Of a stretch of DNA of 64,000 nucleotides, positions 16,987-26,077 are shown in pieces. This DNA comes from Imperialibacter sp. EC-SDR9 (GTDB taxonomy: Bacteria > Bacteroidota > Bacteroidia > Cytophagales > Cyclobacteriaceae), in assembly GCF_902498805.1 (NCBI RefSeq), contig NZ_LR701586.1, positions 62,001 through 126,000 of the forward strand, read 5' to 3'. Position 1 is the stretch's first letter. Every line of letters begins with the position of its first letter. Under the pieces are notes generated by a model that saw nothing but the letters and a program-made list of their open reading frames with translations, was not told the origin of the DNA and ran no database searches. The position numbers were made by a program, and so were the translations under genes.

Positions 16987-18390
16987 ATGAAAGTCATCGC
17001 TTGCTTTGCAGCTTTCTTGTTGGGTTCTCTCAGTTGCCTGTTTGCCAGCCATATCAGAGGAGGGTATATCAGGGTAGTGTCGGGTAGCGGTTCATTGACG
17101 TATAAGTTTGAGGTGATTGGATTTACCGACACAGGCTCTTCTGTAGGTTTTGGCGGAGGTGAGCTGGATTTTGGGGATGGGACGACTATCAGCCTTGAAG
17201 GTGGTGATGCTACCCACGAAACTATTTTGCTGGGCAATGAAACTTCACTTACCAAATACGCTATTAGCCACACCTACCAGGCACCGGGCGCTTACACAGT
17301 CAGGGTCAAAGAATTTTTCCGCAATGCCAGCGTGATAAATATGGAAAATTCGGCCGAAACGCCCTTTTTCGTTTCTACGCAAGTGATCGTTGATCCTTTC
17401 TTTGGCGCCAATTCCACTCCGGAGTTGGGCGTTTTTCCAGCTGTTTTTTCCAGGGCTGGAAGTCGTTTTTTCAGTTCCGTTGGTAGCAAAGACGAGCAGG
17501 GTGATAGCCTAGTCTATAGTTTGGCTGTGCCTTTGAGAGATTTTGCTGAGGAGGTAGATAGCTACCGATGGCCGAATGATATCTCATTTTATAAGGGGGA
17601 AAATCGTGATGACAAGCCTGTTTTTAAACTTGACAAGCTTAGTGGTCAGCTGACCTGGGATACCCCTGAACTTGCCGGAGAGTTTGGCATCGCTTACAAA
17701 GTCATTGAATACCGAAAAGTGGACGGTGAAGTCCACAAGTTGAGCGAAACTACGGTCGACTTACAAATTATCAATGTGGAAAGTGACATGCTACCCCCCA
17801 ATATCGATTTTGACTATCAGGTTACATCAAATGGAAGGATTGATTTTACAGTTGGTTATGAAACAATGGTTGCTGACTCGCTCGAATGGAGCTTTTACTC
17901 TAGTGGTTTATTAAGCTGGGATGGAGCGGATATTGATGGACATCAGCTTGCAGATACCATTGTCGGGGGTACCGGTTTCAATGGGTTTGCAGCATTGCCT
18001 CAGTCGGCTACTAAACCCGTCTATTTTGTGCTGGCGGCTCGCAGCTTAAACAGACTCAATCCTTTTAAAACTGTTAAATCGTTTGCCGTTAATCCAACCG
18101 GAGAAGAATATGTGATTAATGCCGTCGGTAATCCGAAGGAGGCGGTCATTTTACATACTTATCCCAATCCTGTGGCTGGCACAATGATTATTCAATTTCC
18201 AGTAATGCATTCGAACAAAGTGCAGGAAATAGAGCTTATTAATACTGCCGGACAAAGTATTTTAAAAACCGGCATTCCCATTAATGGTAATTTGGCTACC
18301 TTGAACACTGAAGACCTACCTGGAGGAATTTATTTGCTTCGCACCTATCTGGGCCAGCAAATTTATTATTCGAGATTTATAAAAGAGTAA
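16987..18390 (+). CDS. Secreted PKD-like protein with T9SS type A sorting domain
   Basis: The 467-residue protein has a signal peptide (MKVIACFAAFLLGSLSCLFA) followed by SHIRGGYIRVVSGS and FDFGDGT-like PKD features (LDFGDGTTISL), the same N-terminal module as in the two larger proteins downstream. A second beta-sandwich part (about 150-270) contains GQLTWDTPELAGEFGIAYK. The C-terminus is a classic type A sorting tail: TYPNPVAGTMIIQF, then LPGGIYLLRTYLG. It should be exported by the Sec system, then by T9SS, and attached to or released from the cell surface. Ligand unknown. It is the first gene of a run of related genes. Confidence 0.88.
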   Translation: MKVIACFAAFLLGSLSCLFASHIRGGYIRVVSGSGSLTYKFEVIGFTDTGSSVGFGGGELDFGDGTTISLEGGDATHETILLGNETSLTKYAISHTYQAPGAYTVRVKEFFRNASVINMENSAETPFFVSTQVIVDPFFGANSTPELGVFPAVFSRAGSRFFSSVGSKDEQGDSLVYSLAVPLRDFAEEVDSYRWPNDISFYKGENRDDKPVFKLDKLSGQLTWDTPELAGEFGIAYKVIEYRKVDGEVHKLSETTVDLQIINVESDMLPPNIDFDYQVTSNGRIDFTVGYETMVADSLEWSFYSSGLLSWDGADIDGHQLADTIVGGTGFNGFAALPQSATKPVYFVLAARSLNRLNPFKTVKSFAVNPTGEEYVINAVGNPKEAVILHTYPNPVAGTMIIQFPVMHSNKVQEIELINTAGQSILKTGIPINGNLATLNTEDLPGGIYLLRTYLGQQIYYSRFIKE

Positions 18391-18417
18391 TACAAAAAAA
18401 TACTTGCAACCGTTTAG

Positions 18418-21303
18418 ATGAAACAAGTGTTTACTTGGTTGATAGAAACCCGTCGACAACAACCTATGTTGAAAAAGTTAATACTGACGCTGAGTGCAGG
18501 GCTGATCTTTCTTCTGTCGTCCACTTCAAATGTATCTGCCACCCACATCAGGGCCGGTGAGATTATCGCCCGCAGAATCTCCAATTCCAGCCTTGAGTTC
18601 GAGTTTTCGATTATTGGATATACAGATACCGGTTCGACGGTGAAATTTGGCGGGGGTGATATTGATTTTGGTGATGGAACGGTGCTGAATGTTGAGTCGG
18701 AAGCCGACCCTGTTGTCACCATCAATTTGGGTGACGAAGTGGCGTCAAATGTGTTTACCATTCGCCATACCTATCAGGCGCCTGGTGTTTATACAGTTCG
18801 TTTCAGAGAGTTTTATCGCAACGCTGGTGTGGTGAATATGGCCAACAGTGTAGAAACTCCATTTTATACTGAGACGCAGCTTATCATCGACCCTTTTTAT
18901 GGACTCAACAATACGCCTGTATTGCTGGTGCCACCAGTCGACAGGGGTGCAGTTGGTGCCACCTTCATCCACAACCCTGGTGCCTACGACCCCGATGGAG
19001 ACAGCCTTTCCTACAGGATATCAGTACCCAAAAGAAATTATAACGATACAGTATTTGACTACAGAAGCCCTATCGATCCTAAGTTTTATACCAAGGTAGA
19101 CTACGCTACCGCTAATCAAAACCAAGACGGCCCTCCTACCTTTTCGCTCGACCCTGTTTCGGGCAATCTTGTGTGGGATGCGCCTGGATTGAGAGGCGAA
19201 TACAACGTAGCCTTTATTGTGGAAGAGTGGCGAAATGTGCTGGGCACCTGGGTAAAATTGGGGTATGTAACCAGGGATATGCAGATCATTATTGAAGATT
19301 CTGAGAATGAACGTCCGGAAGTCATTGTGCCTGAAGATATCTGCGTTGAGGCGGGTACACTAATAGAAGAAGATATTTTTGGCATCGATCCGGATGGGCT
19401 TCCTGTAATACTTGAGGCCTATGGCGGTCCTTTCGAGTTTCTTGGGTCTCCAGCCACCTTTTCTCCGTTTCCACCGGCCTATCAGCCGTCGCCAGGAACT
19501 CTGAATTTTACATGGCAAACGGTGTGTGGACATGTGCGTGACAGGCCTTATGAGGTGCAGTTCAAGGTGGTAGATACGCATCCGCCGCCAAACGCAGGTC
19601 CAAAGCTTGTGGATTTCAAAACCTGGAACATCACCGTGGTGGCACCGGCCCCTACCGGGTTAACGGCAACAATAAAACCTGACAAGGTCATAGCGCTTGA
19701 ATGGGATGCCTATGAATGCGCCAATGCTGAGTATATACAGATATGGAGGCGGGTCGACAGTTACGATTTTACGCCCATAGACTGTGAAGTGGGCATGCCT
19801 GACTATGCCGGGTATGAGCTGATTGATGTGGTGGATGACGGCGCCCGCTCGTACACTGACGACAACAAAGGCCAAAAACTGGATGTGGCGGCCAACTACT
19901 GTTACCGGCTGGTGGCTGTGTTTCCTACCCCGGGCGGTGGGGTCTCTTATGCGTCAGCAGAGGCCTGCGGTATTCTCGAAATAAATGCTCCGGTTATTAT
20001 GAATGTGGATGTGAAGGCCACGTCAGTAGAAGCAGGCGAAATAGAGGTAAGGTGGAGTCCTCCGATTGAGATTGACCAGGCCAGCTTTCCGCCGCCGTAT
20101 AATTATGAATTGTTCAGAGCGGAAGAGCTACAGGGTGAAAAGAACATGATAAGCCTTGGGGTGATTGCTAACGATACGGTGTTTTTGGATAATGGGTTGA
20201 ACACCAGGGATGTAACCTATAATTACAGGGTTCATCTGGTGGATACCCAGGGAGGGTTGATCGATACTTCTGGTGTAGCTTCTCAGGTGAGGCTGGAACT
20301 AAAGCCATTGTTGCAATCTATAGAATTGACCTGGGATGCAGATGTGCCCTGGTCGAACAACACTCAGGACTACCCGATTCATTACATTTACCGCAACAGG
20401 GTAGATGAGAATGACCCAGGCCAGCTTGTTCAAATTGCCTCTGTGGACGTCAACGAAGAGGGCTTCTATTTTTGGGACGATGGATCGTTCAACGGAGTGC
20501 CGTTAAACGAGAATCTGGAATATTGTTATTATGTAACCACTCAGGGCTCTTATGGAAACGTGGCCCTGGCCGAGCCCCTGATCAATAGTTCGCAAATTAT
20601 ATGCGGGCAACCCAATGACAAGACGCCGCCTTGCGACCCTGTAAATTTTGTGCTTGACGAAAGCTTTAGCTGTGATGCAGTGCTTCAAAGCCAGTCTTGC
20701 GATTTTAGCGCCTTTAGCAACAAACTGAGCTGGGAAAAGGATTCCTCCGATGGATGCGAGGACGACGTAAGAAGCTTCAATATTTATTTTAGCGAAACTG
20801 GTGCTGAGGGTTCCTTTAACCTGATTGATAACGTTATTACTACTACCTATCGTCACGTTGACCTGGCTTCGTTTAAGGGTTGTTATAAAATTTCGGCCGT
20901 AGACCGATCTGGCAATGAAAGTGAGCTGAGCGAGGCCGTTTGCAACGACAATTGCCCTTATTTTGAGCTACCAAATGTATTTACCCCCAATGGCGACGGC
21001 AGGAATGATGTATTCAGACCTTTCTACGACGACGGAACGATCACAGGTTTCGACAGGGCGAAATGTATTCGGTTTGTTGATGCCGTGGTATTTACTGTAT
21101 TCGATAGGGCAGGTAACGCTATCTACAACTTCACTTCTGCGGGCGTGGAGAACAGCATCCTGATTGATTGGGATGGCCGTACCAACGAAGGCTCGGAGCT
21201 TCCGTCGGGTGTTTATTTCTACACTGCTGACGTAACGTTTGACGTGCTGGATCCTAAACAAATGAATAAACAGTATAAGGGATGGGTGCAGATCATGAAA
21301 TAG
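18418..21303 (+). CDS. Large surface protein with gliding-motility-type (T9SS type B/CHU_C) C-terminus
   Basis: A 961-residue multidomain protein. After a signal peptide comes the ATHIRAGEIIARRISN module with a PKD-like FGDGT motif, a cadherin-like repeat (GAYDPDGDSLSYRISVPKR), fibronectin-III-like segments (about 430-800), and a CHU_C tail (YFELPNVFTPNGDGRNDVF to LPSGVYFYTADV) recognised as the type B T9SS signal. The first ATG (18418) gives a long n-region; the internal ATG at 18466 gives a more usual signal peptide and may be the real start. It is close to the protein at 21808 in sequence and order, so the pair arose by duplication. The role is likely adhesion or motility at the surface. 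Confidence 0.88.
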   Translation: MKQVFTWLIETRRQQPMLKKLILTLSAGLIFLLSSTSNVSATHIRAGEIIARRISNSSLEFEFSIIGYTDTGSTVKFGGGDIDFGDGTVLNVESEADPVVTINLGDEVASNVFTIRHTYQAPGVYTVRFREFYRNAGVVNMANSVETPFYTETQLIIDPFYGLNNTPVLLVPPVDRGAVGATFIHNPGAYDPDGDSLSYRISVPKRNYNDTVFDYRSPIDPKFYTKVDYATANQNQDGPPTFSLDPVSGNLVWDAPGLRGEYNVAFIVEEWRNVLGTWVKLGYVTRDMQIIIEDSENERPEVIVPEDICVEAGTLIEEDIFGIDPDGLPVILEAYGGPFEFLGSPATFSPFPPAYQPSPGTLNFTWQTVCGHVRDRPYEVQFKVVDTHPPPNAGPKLVDFKTWNITVVAPAPTGLTATIKPDKVIALEWDAYECANAEYIQIWRRVDSYDFTPIDCEVGMPDYAGYELIDVVDDGARSYTDDNKGQKLDVAANYCYRLVAVFPTPGGGVSYASAEACGILEINAPVIMNVDVKATSVEAGEIEVRWSPPIEIDQASFPPPYNYELFRAEELQGEKNMISLGVIANDTVFLDNGLNTRDVTYNYRVHLVDTQGGLIDTSGVASQVRLELKPLLQSIELTWDADVPWSNNTQDYPIHYIYRNRVDENDPGQLVQIASVDVNEEGFYFWDDGSFNGVPLNENLEYCYYVTTQGSYGNVALAEPLINSSQIICGQPNDKTPPCDPVNFVLDESFSCDAVLQSQSCDFSAFSNKLSWEKDSSDGCEDDVRSFNIYFSETGAEGSFNLIDNVITTTYRHVDLASFKGCYKISAVDRSGNESELSEAVCNDNCPYFELPNVFTPNGDGRNDVFRPFYDDGTITGFDRAKCIRFVDAVVFTVFDRAGNAIYNFTSAGVENSILIDWDGRTNEGSELPSGVYFYTADVTFDVLDPKQMNKQYKGWVQIMK

Positions 21304-21719
21304 CAGGCATTCCCGACAGCCTGATCCTTTTTGACGGTGTGTGCAATCTCTGCAACTCTTCAGTCAATTTCGTGATTGAAAGAGACAGAAAGGCCATTTT
21401 TTCCTTTGCTTCTCTTCAGTCGGAGGCAGGGCAGGTGCTGTTGCGCAGTCAGGGTATAACCGATGCAAAGCTTGAAAGTGTGATGCTTTGGCGGAATGGT
21501 GTGCTTTACAAGAAGAGCCGGGCGGCACTTGAAATTAGCAGACAATTAGGGGGGCTTTGGCCTGTTTTGTATGTTTTCAGAATTGTGCCTGTCTTTCTGA
21601 GAAACTTCGTTTACGATTTTGTAGCAGCCAACAGATACAAATGGTTTGGTAAGAGAGATCAATGCCGTATGCCGGAGCCAGGACTTAAGAAGCGGTTTGT
21701 AGAGAGCGTACCTGCTTGA
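21282..21719 (+). CDS. DCC-family thiol-disulfide oxidoreductase (DUF393)
   Basis: This 145-residue protein carries the family-defining DGVCNLCNSSVNFVIERD sequence, with a thioredoxin-like CxxC and the D-G-V-C-x-x-C start, then FASLQSEAG and a C-terminal membrane-proximal RYKWFGKRDQC. DCC proteins are small predicted thiol-disulfide oxidoreductases of poorly known role. It overlaps the end of the preceding large surface-protein gene by 22 nt and separates the two duplicated genes, so it was present or inserted between them. Whether it helps disulfide formation in the cysteine-containing surface proteins is unknown. Confidence 0.88.
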   Translation: MGADHEIAGIPDSLILFDGVCNLCNSSVNFVIERDRKAIFSFASLQSEAGQVLLRSQGITDAKLESVMLWRNGVLYKKSRAALEISRQLGGLWPVLYVFRIVPVFLRNFVYDFVAANRYKWFGKRDQCRMPEPGLKKRFVESVPA

Positions 21720-21807
21720 AAATGCACGTTAAAAGGAAGAGATAATTAACGGTAAATCCTCGTTGAGTTGTTATTACATGAGTTAGTCACTTAAGTAATT
21801 CCAGCTA

Positions 21808-24603
21808 ATGAGAAGACTATTACCGGTATTTCTTTTGTTGCTTTTTTCCTGCACAGCGACATTTGCTACCCACATCCGGGCAGGCGAGATCACCGCCAGG
21901 CGTATTTCCAACGGTGCTCATACCTACGAAATAACTGTCATCGCCTACACAGACACCGGCTCGCCGATTCAGTTTGGGGAGGGGAATATCAGTATGGGGG
22001 ACGGATCAGTTTATGCATTGAAAAACCTGGCTCCCAAGGAAACCATTCCGTTGGGCGATGATGTGGCTTTTAACAGGTTTGTGTTTACTTACACATACCC
22101 GGCACCAGGTGGCTATACCATCAGCTACCAGGAAAGTAATCGAAATGCGGGTGTTCTCAACATGGTGCGCTCAGTGGAGACTCCCTTTTACATTGAAACC
22201 ATGCTGGCAATAGACCCAGCTTACAAGCTGAATAGCAGCCCCGTGCTGTTGGTGCCTCCGGTAGACCATGCTGTCGTAGGTGCACGTTTTGTTCACAACC
22301 CAGGAGCCTTCGATCAGGACGGTGATAGCCTGGCCTACAGGATGTGGTACCCAAAGCAGAACCGATTTGATTCTGTTTTTAACTATAGGAATCCCAACAA
22401 TAGAATTTTTTACGAAGGCAGGGATTATTTTGCGGCTAACCAAGACCAGGACAGCATTCCATCATTTACACTTGACCCCATAAGTGGCGACCTTGTTTGG
22501 GATGCGCCAGGGATGGCTGGCGAATACAACATTGCATTCATTGTGGAAGAATGGCGCATATTTTTTGGTGAGTGGAAGCTTCTGGGCCAGGTAACACGGG
22601 ACATGCAAATTATAGTAGAGGAGTCGGACAACAGGCCTCCGGATTTGATACTGACGGAAGATATTTGCGTAGAGGCTGGTACGCTCATACAAGACCAGGT
22701 AACTGGCAATGACCCTGAAGGAAAGAGGGTTTTGATGGAAGCTTTTGGTGGCCCTTTTGAATTTTCGAGTGGCAATGCTTCGTTTTCTCCTGACCCACCA
22801 GTTTATCAACAAACACCCGGAGCATTGAATTTTATGTGGCAGACTACTTGCAGCCATGTCCGGCGGCGTCCATATGAAATTCGTTTCAAAGTGACAGACG
22901 AGCCCGCCGATGGTGGCGCAAAGCTTGTGGACTTTGACACCTGGAACATCACAGTAGTGGCACCAGCCCCAACAGGTCTTACAGCAGACGCTGAGTCCGA
23001 TGGAACAGTCAGACTTTCGTGGGATGAGTACACCTGCTCCAATGCTGAATTGCTGCAAATTTGGCGGCGGGTCGAGAGTTACGACTTTACCCCAGCCAAC
23101 TGTGAGGTAGGCATGCCGGCATATGCCGGTTATGAGCTAATCGACGTGGTTGACGCCGGTGCTCTTGGGTATGCAGACGACAACCTGGGAGCCGGGTTAG
23201 ATCCGGGAGCTTCTTATTGCTATCGGTTAGTCGCTTCTTTTTACGAGCCGGAGGGCGGCCTTTCCTATGTGTCTGCGGAAGCTTGCGCTATCGCCAGAGC
23301 TGACACACCAGTGATTACGCATGTAGATGTAGATGCTACTTCAGTTGAAAACGGGATAGTAAATGTATCATGGAGATCTCCATTCGATATTGATAAGGCT
23401 GACTTCCCCCCGCCTTATACCTATGAAGTGTTAAGAGCAAAAGGCCTGAGTGGCGATGATGAAATAGTAAGCCTTGGCACAACGCAGGATACAACCTGGG
23501 CCGATCAGGAGTTGAACACAGTCGATCTTCCCTACAACTATTTTGTTCGTCATTTGGGTGACAGCGGTCGGGTTGTTGGCGCTTCATCGGCTGCCTCCAC
23601 CGTCAGACTTGAGTTGAAGTCAGACAGTACAAGTATTGATGTCAACTGGACGTTTGATGTTCCCTGGTCAAACAACTCAGAGGAATTCCCGAAGCATTTT
23701 ATCTACCGAAATAATGTAGACCTGGTCGACCCCGATGGCTTTTACCTTATTTCAACTATAGATGTCACCGGTCAGAATTTTCATTTTGCAGATACCGTGG
23801 GATTGGTGCCTAAGACCGAGTACTGCTATTATGTAACCACCCAGGGTAGCTACGGGAATCCCGCAATCGCTGCTCCGCTCCTCAACAGGTCACAGATTAT
23901 CTGTGGCTACCTCGATGACAAAGTGCCGCCGTGCCCGCCGATTAGCCTGGCGCTGGACGAAGCATTTTCCTGCGAGGCCCAGACTCAGTTCAGTGATTGT
24001 GGAGATAGCGACTTTTCGAATAGAATACTGTGGCAAAAAGACGCTGTGTTAAATTGTGAGGATGAGGCTGTTAGCTACAATGTGTACTTTTCTGCTCTTG
24101 GGGAGGAGGGAACCTACAACCTGATTGCTCAGGTGAACACCACAAACTTTACCCATCAAAACCTAAAATCTTTCAAAGGTTGTTACCGGGTGGCGGCAGT
24201 GGACGGGTCGGGAAATGAAAGCGACTGGACTGATCCGGTGTGCAACGATAATTGCCCCTATTTTGAGCTGCCCAATGTTTTTACTCCTAACAATGACGGG
24301 AAGAATGACTTTTTCATTCCTTATTACAATGATGGAACCATCGCCGATTTTGACTTAACGAGGTGCATGCGTTTTGTGAAGTCGGTCGACTTCAAAGTAT
24401 ACGACAGGTCAGGAAAGATGGTGTTCTATACCAATTCCCGTGGTGTTGAAGGCTCCATTTTTATCAACTGGGCGGGACAAACGGAGGCTGGGATAGACCT
24501 CCCTTCGGGGGTTTACTATTATGTGGCCGAGGTAGAATTTGATGTGCTTGATCAGCAGCAGGGGAGGGAAGAGTTAAAAGGCTGGGTTCAACTGGTTAGG
24601 TGA
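21808..24603 (+). CDS. Large surface protein, paralogue of the 18418 gene, CHU_C type T9SS tail
   Basis: The 931-residue protein has a clean signal peptide (MRRLLPVFLLLLFSCTATFA) and then THIRAGEITARRISNGAH. Domain order matches the 18418 product: PKD-like module, GAFDQDGDSLAYRMWYPKQ, LVWDAPGMAGEYNIAFIVEE, fibronectin-III-like repeats, and the C-terminal YFELPNVFTPNNDGKNDFF to LPSGVYYYVAEV type B sorting tail. Stretches such as DICVEAGTLI and DTWNITVVAPAPTGLTA are shared nearly word for word with the paralogue, indicating a fairly recent tandem duplication followed by divergence. It is expected on the cell surface after T9SS export. Confidence 0.9.
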   Translation: MRRLLPVFLLLLFSCTATFATHIRAGEITARRISNGAHTYEITVIAYTDTGSPIQFGEGNISMGDGSVYALKNLAPKETIPLGDDVAFNRFVFTYTYPAPGGYTISYQESNRNAGVLNMVRSVETPFYIETMLAIDPAYKLNSSPVLLVPPVDHAVVGARFVHNPGAFDQDGDSLAYRMWYPKQNRFDSVFNYRNPNNRIFYEGRDYFAANQDQDSIPSFTLDPISGDLVWDAPGMAGEYNIAFIVEEWRIFFGEWKLLGQVTRDMQIIVEESDNRPPDLILTEDICVEAGTLIQDQVTGNDPEGKRVLMEAFGGPFEFSSGNASFSPDPPVYQQTPGALNFMWQTTCSHVRRRPYEIRFKVTDEPADGGAKLVDFDTWNITVVAPAPTGLTADAESDGTVRLSWDEYTCSNAELLQIWRRVESYDFTPANCEVGMPAYAGYELIDVVDAGALGYADDNLGAGLDPGASYCYRLVASFYEPEGGLSYVSAEACAIARADTPVITHVDVDATSVENGIVNVSWRSPFDIDKADFPPPYTYEVLRAKGLSGDDEIVSLGTTQDTTWADQELNTVDLPYNYFVRHLGDSGRVVGASSAASTVRLELKSDSTSIDVNWTFDVPWSNNSEEFPKHFIYRNNVDLVDPDGFYLISTIDVTGQNFHFADTVGLVPKTEYCYYVTTQGSYGNPAIAAPLLNRSQIICGYLDDKVPPCPPISLALDEAFSCEAQTQFSDCGDSDFSNRILWQKDAVLNCEDEAVSYNVYFSALGEEGTYNLIAQVNTTNFTHQNLKSFKGCYRVAAVDGSGNESDWTDPVCNDNCPYFELPNVFTPNNDGKNDFFIPYYNDGTIADFDLTRCMRFVKSVDFKVYDRSGKMVFYTNSRGVEGSIFINWAGQTEAGIDLPSGVYYYVAEVEFDVLDQQQGREELKGWVQLVR

Positions 24604-24647
24604 TCCGTACATCCTCTTTTCAGGAACTGACATTTGTATATTCTTTG

Positions 24648-24655
24648 TAGCTTTG
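24648..24655 (+). promoter_or_regulatory. -7 box (TAGCTTTG) of fabD
   Basis: A perfect TAnnTTTG element ends 26 nt upstream of the fabD ATG. No convincing TTG -33 element was found at the usual distance. Confidence 0.5.
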
Positions 24656-24681
24656 TTCGTTGAAACCAACTCACATCCTTT

Positions 24682-25557
24682 ATGAATGCATATGTTTTCC
24701 CCGGGCAAGGGGCTCAGTTTTCCGGAATGGGCAAGGAACTGTACGATACCAATGAAAAGGCAAAAGCGCTGTTCGAAAAGGCAAACGAAATACTGGGATT
24801 CAGGATTACAGATGTCATGTTCAGTGGCTCTGATGAAGAGCTGAAGCAAACTAAAGTCACCCAGCCGGCCATCTTTATACATTCAGTGGTAATGGCGATG
24901 GTTTCAGATAATTTCAAACCTGATATGGTAGCGGGCCATTCTCTTGGCGAATTCTCAGCACTTGTTGCCAATAAATCGCTCTCTTTTGAAGATGGCCTTC
25001 GTCTTGTTAGCAAGCGGGCACTCGCCATGCAAAAGGCTTGTGAGCTTACGCCATCTACAATGGCCGCAGTGCTTGGCCTCGCCGACGAAAAGGTAGAGGA
25101 GGTTTGTGCTTCAGTCACTGGTGAAGTGGTAGTGCCTGCCAACTACAACTGCCCGGGTCAGTTGGTTATATCCGGTTCTTTGAAAGGGATAGAAATTGCT
25201 TGTGAGAAAATGAAAGAGGCTGGCGCAAAAAGGGCGTTGGTGTTACCCGTTGGCGGGGCGTTTCATTCCCCGTTGATGGAGCCAGCCAGACAAGAGCTCG
25301 CAGCCGCTATTGAGGCGACTCATTTCTCTCAGCCAATATGCCCGGTTTATCAAAATGTAACAACCAAAGGGTCGGTTAGTATCGATGAAATTAAAAAGAA
25401 CTTGATTTCGCAGCTTACGGCTCCCGTAAAGTGGACACAGTCGGTTCAGAATATGGTAGCAGACGGCGCTGCTAATTTCATAGAATGTGGGCCAGGAAAG
25501 GTATTGCAGGGTCTGGTGAAGAAAATTTCACCCGAAGTTTCTGCTGGCAGCTTGTGA
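24682..25557 (+). CDS. fabD: Malonyl-CoA:ACP transacylase
   Basis: The 291-residue enzyme transfers malonyl groups from CoA to acyl carrier protein at the start of fatty acid chain extension. Motifs are intact: FPGQGAQFSGMGKEL at the N-terminus, the nucleophile serine in GHSLGEFSALVAN, the arginine-containing segment LVSKRALAMQ, and the catalytic histidine in GGAFHSPLM. Length is typical. It is a single gene with its own -7 box. Other fab genes are not nearby. Confidence 0.95.
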   Translation: MNAYVFPGQGAQFSGMGKELYDTNEKAKALFEKANEILGFRITDVMFSGSDEELKQTKVTQPAIFIHSVVMAMVSDNFKPDMVAGHSLGEFSALVANKSLSFEDGLRLVSKRALAMQKACELTPSTMAAVLGLADEKVEEVCASVTGEVVVPANYNCPGQLVISGSLKGIEIACEKMKEAGAKRALVLPVGGAFHSPLMEPARQELAAAIEATHFSQPICPVYQNVTTKGSVSIDEIKKNLISQLTAPVKWTQSVQNMVADGAANFIECGPGKVLQGLVKKISPEVSAGSL

Positions 25558-25641
25558 TATGTAAATATTGAAAGCTGATATTCAAATTGTTATGTGATAA
25601 GCCATCAGGACACGGTCTTTTCTTGAATCTTTCACAAAACA

Positions 25642-25995
25642 TTACATCACCTTCAATTCATCTAGCTCGGCTATCTTGTCGTCAAGGCGATGGAATAGGT
25701 GTTGAAAAAGGTCACTCACCCTGAATGTCAATTCTTTTGCACTCACGCTTTTGTCGCCTTCATAGAAACTTGTTACTTGAGTAAGTGCGTCCATGAGCTC
25801 CACATACTCTAGCGTATTGAGTGTAGAGAAAATCTTATGCTTTAGGTGAGAAAAGGCTGTAGAATCACCTTTTTCAATGCTTGAAGTTATTTTGCTCTGA
25901 GCTTTTTCAAACTCCTGGTACATAAATTCGAGTAGCTGCTTGTAGGCGCCAGGGCTGCTGCGATATAAGCTGTCTAGGTTTTCGAAGTTCATCAC
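25642..25995 (-). CDS. Hpt-like histidine phosphotransfer domain protein
   Basis: The 117-residue, all-helical protein contains FSHLKHKIFSTLNTL (about residues 49-63), which resembles the H-x-L-K box around the phosphorylated histidine of Hpt domains. Predicted helices on either side (YKQLLEFMYQEFEKAQSKI and LFQHLFHRLDDKI) would complete a four-helix bundle. Such proteins shuttle phosphate between hybrid kinases and response regulators. The assignment rests on pattern and helix order, not on strong identity. It is well placed to serve the kinase island at 34-46 kb but is not linked to it by an operon. The start could be either of the first two methionines. Confidence 0.55.
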   Translation of the reverse strand: MMNFENLDSLYRSSPGAYKQLLEFMYQEFEKAQSKITSSIEKGDSTAFSHLKHKIFSTLNTLEYVELMDALTQVTSFYEGDKSVSAKELTFRVSDLFQHLFHRLDDKIAELDELKVM

Positions 25996-26028
25996 AAAAA
26001 TAAAGGGATAACATTTACTTGTTATCCC
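25996..26028 (-). terminator. Likely intrinsic terminator of typA
   Basis: On the minus strand GGGATAACA, a 6-nt loop and TGTTATCCC are followed by TTTATTTTTG. It is located about 50 nt after the typA stop and just before the Hpt-like gene start. Confidence 0.6.
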
Positions 26029-26077
26029 TAAATTAAGCCTTTTGGCTTTTGCGGTTTACGAAATATTCAGCAGAACC

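Noticed and set aside
22462-23058. A 198-codon minus-strand frame inside the second large surface-protein gene.
   Set aside because: Shadow of the plus-strand gene, which has intact domains throughout.
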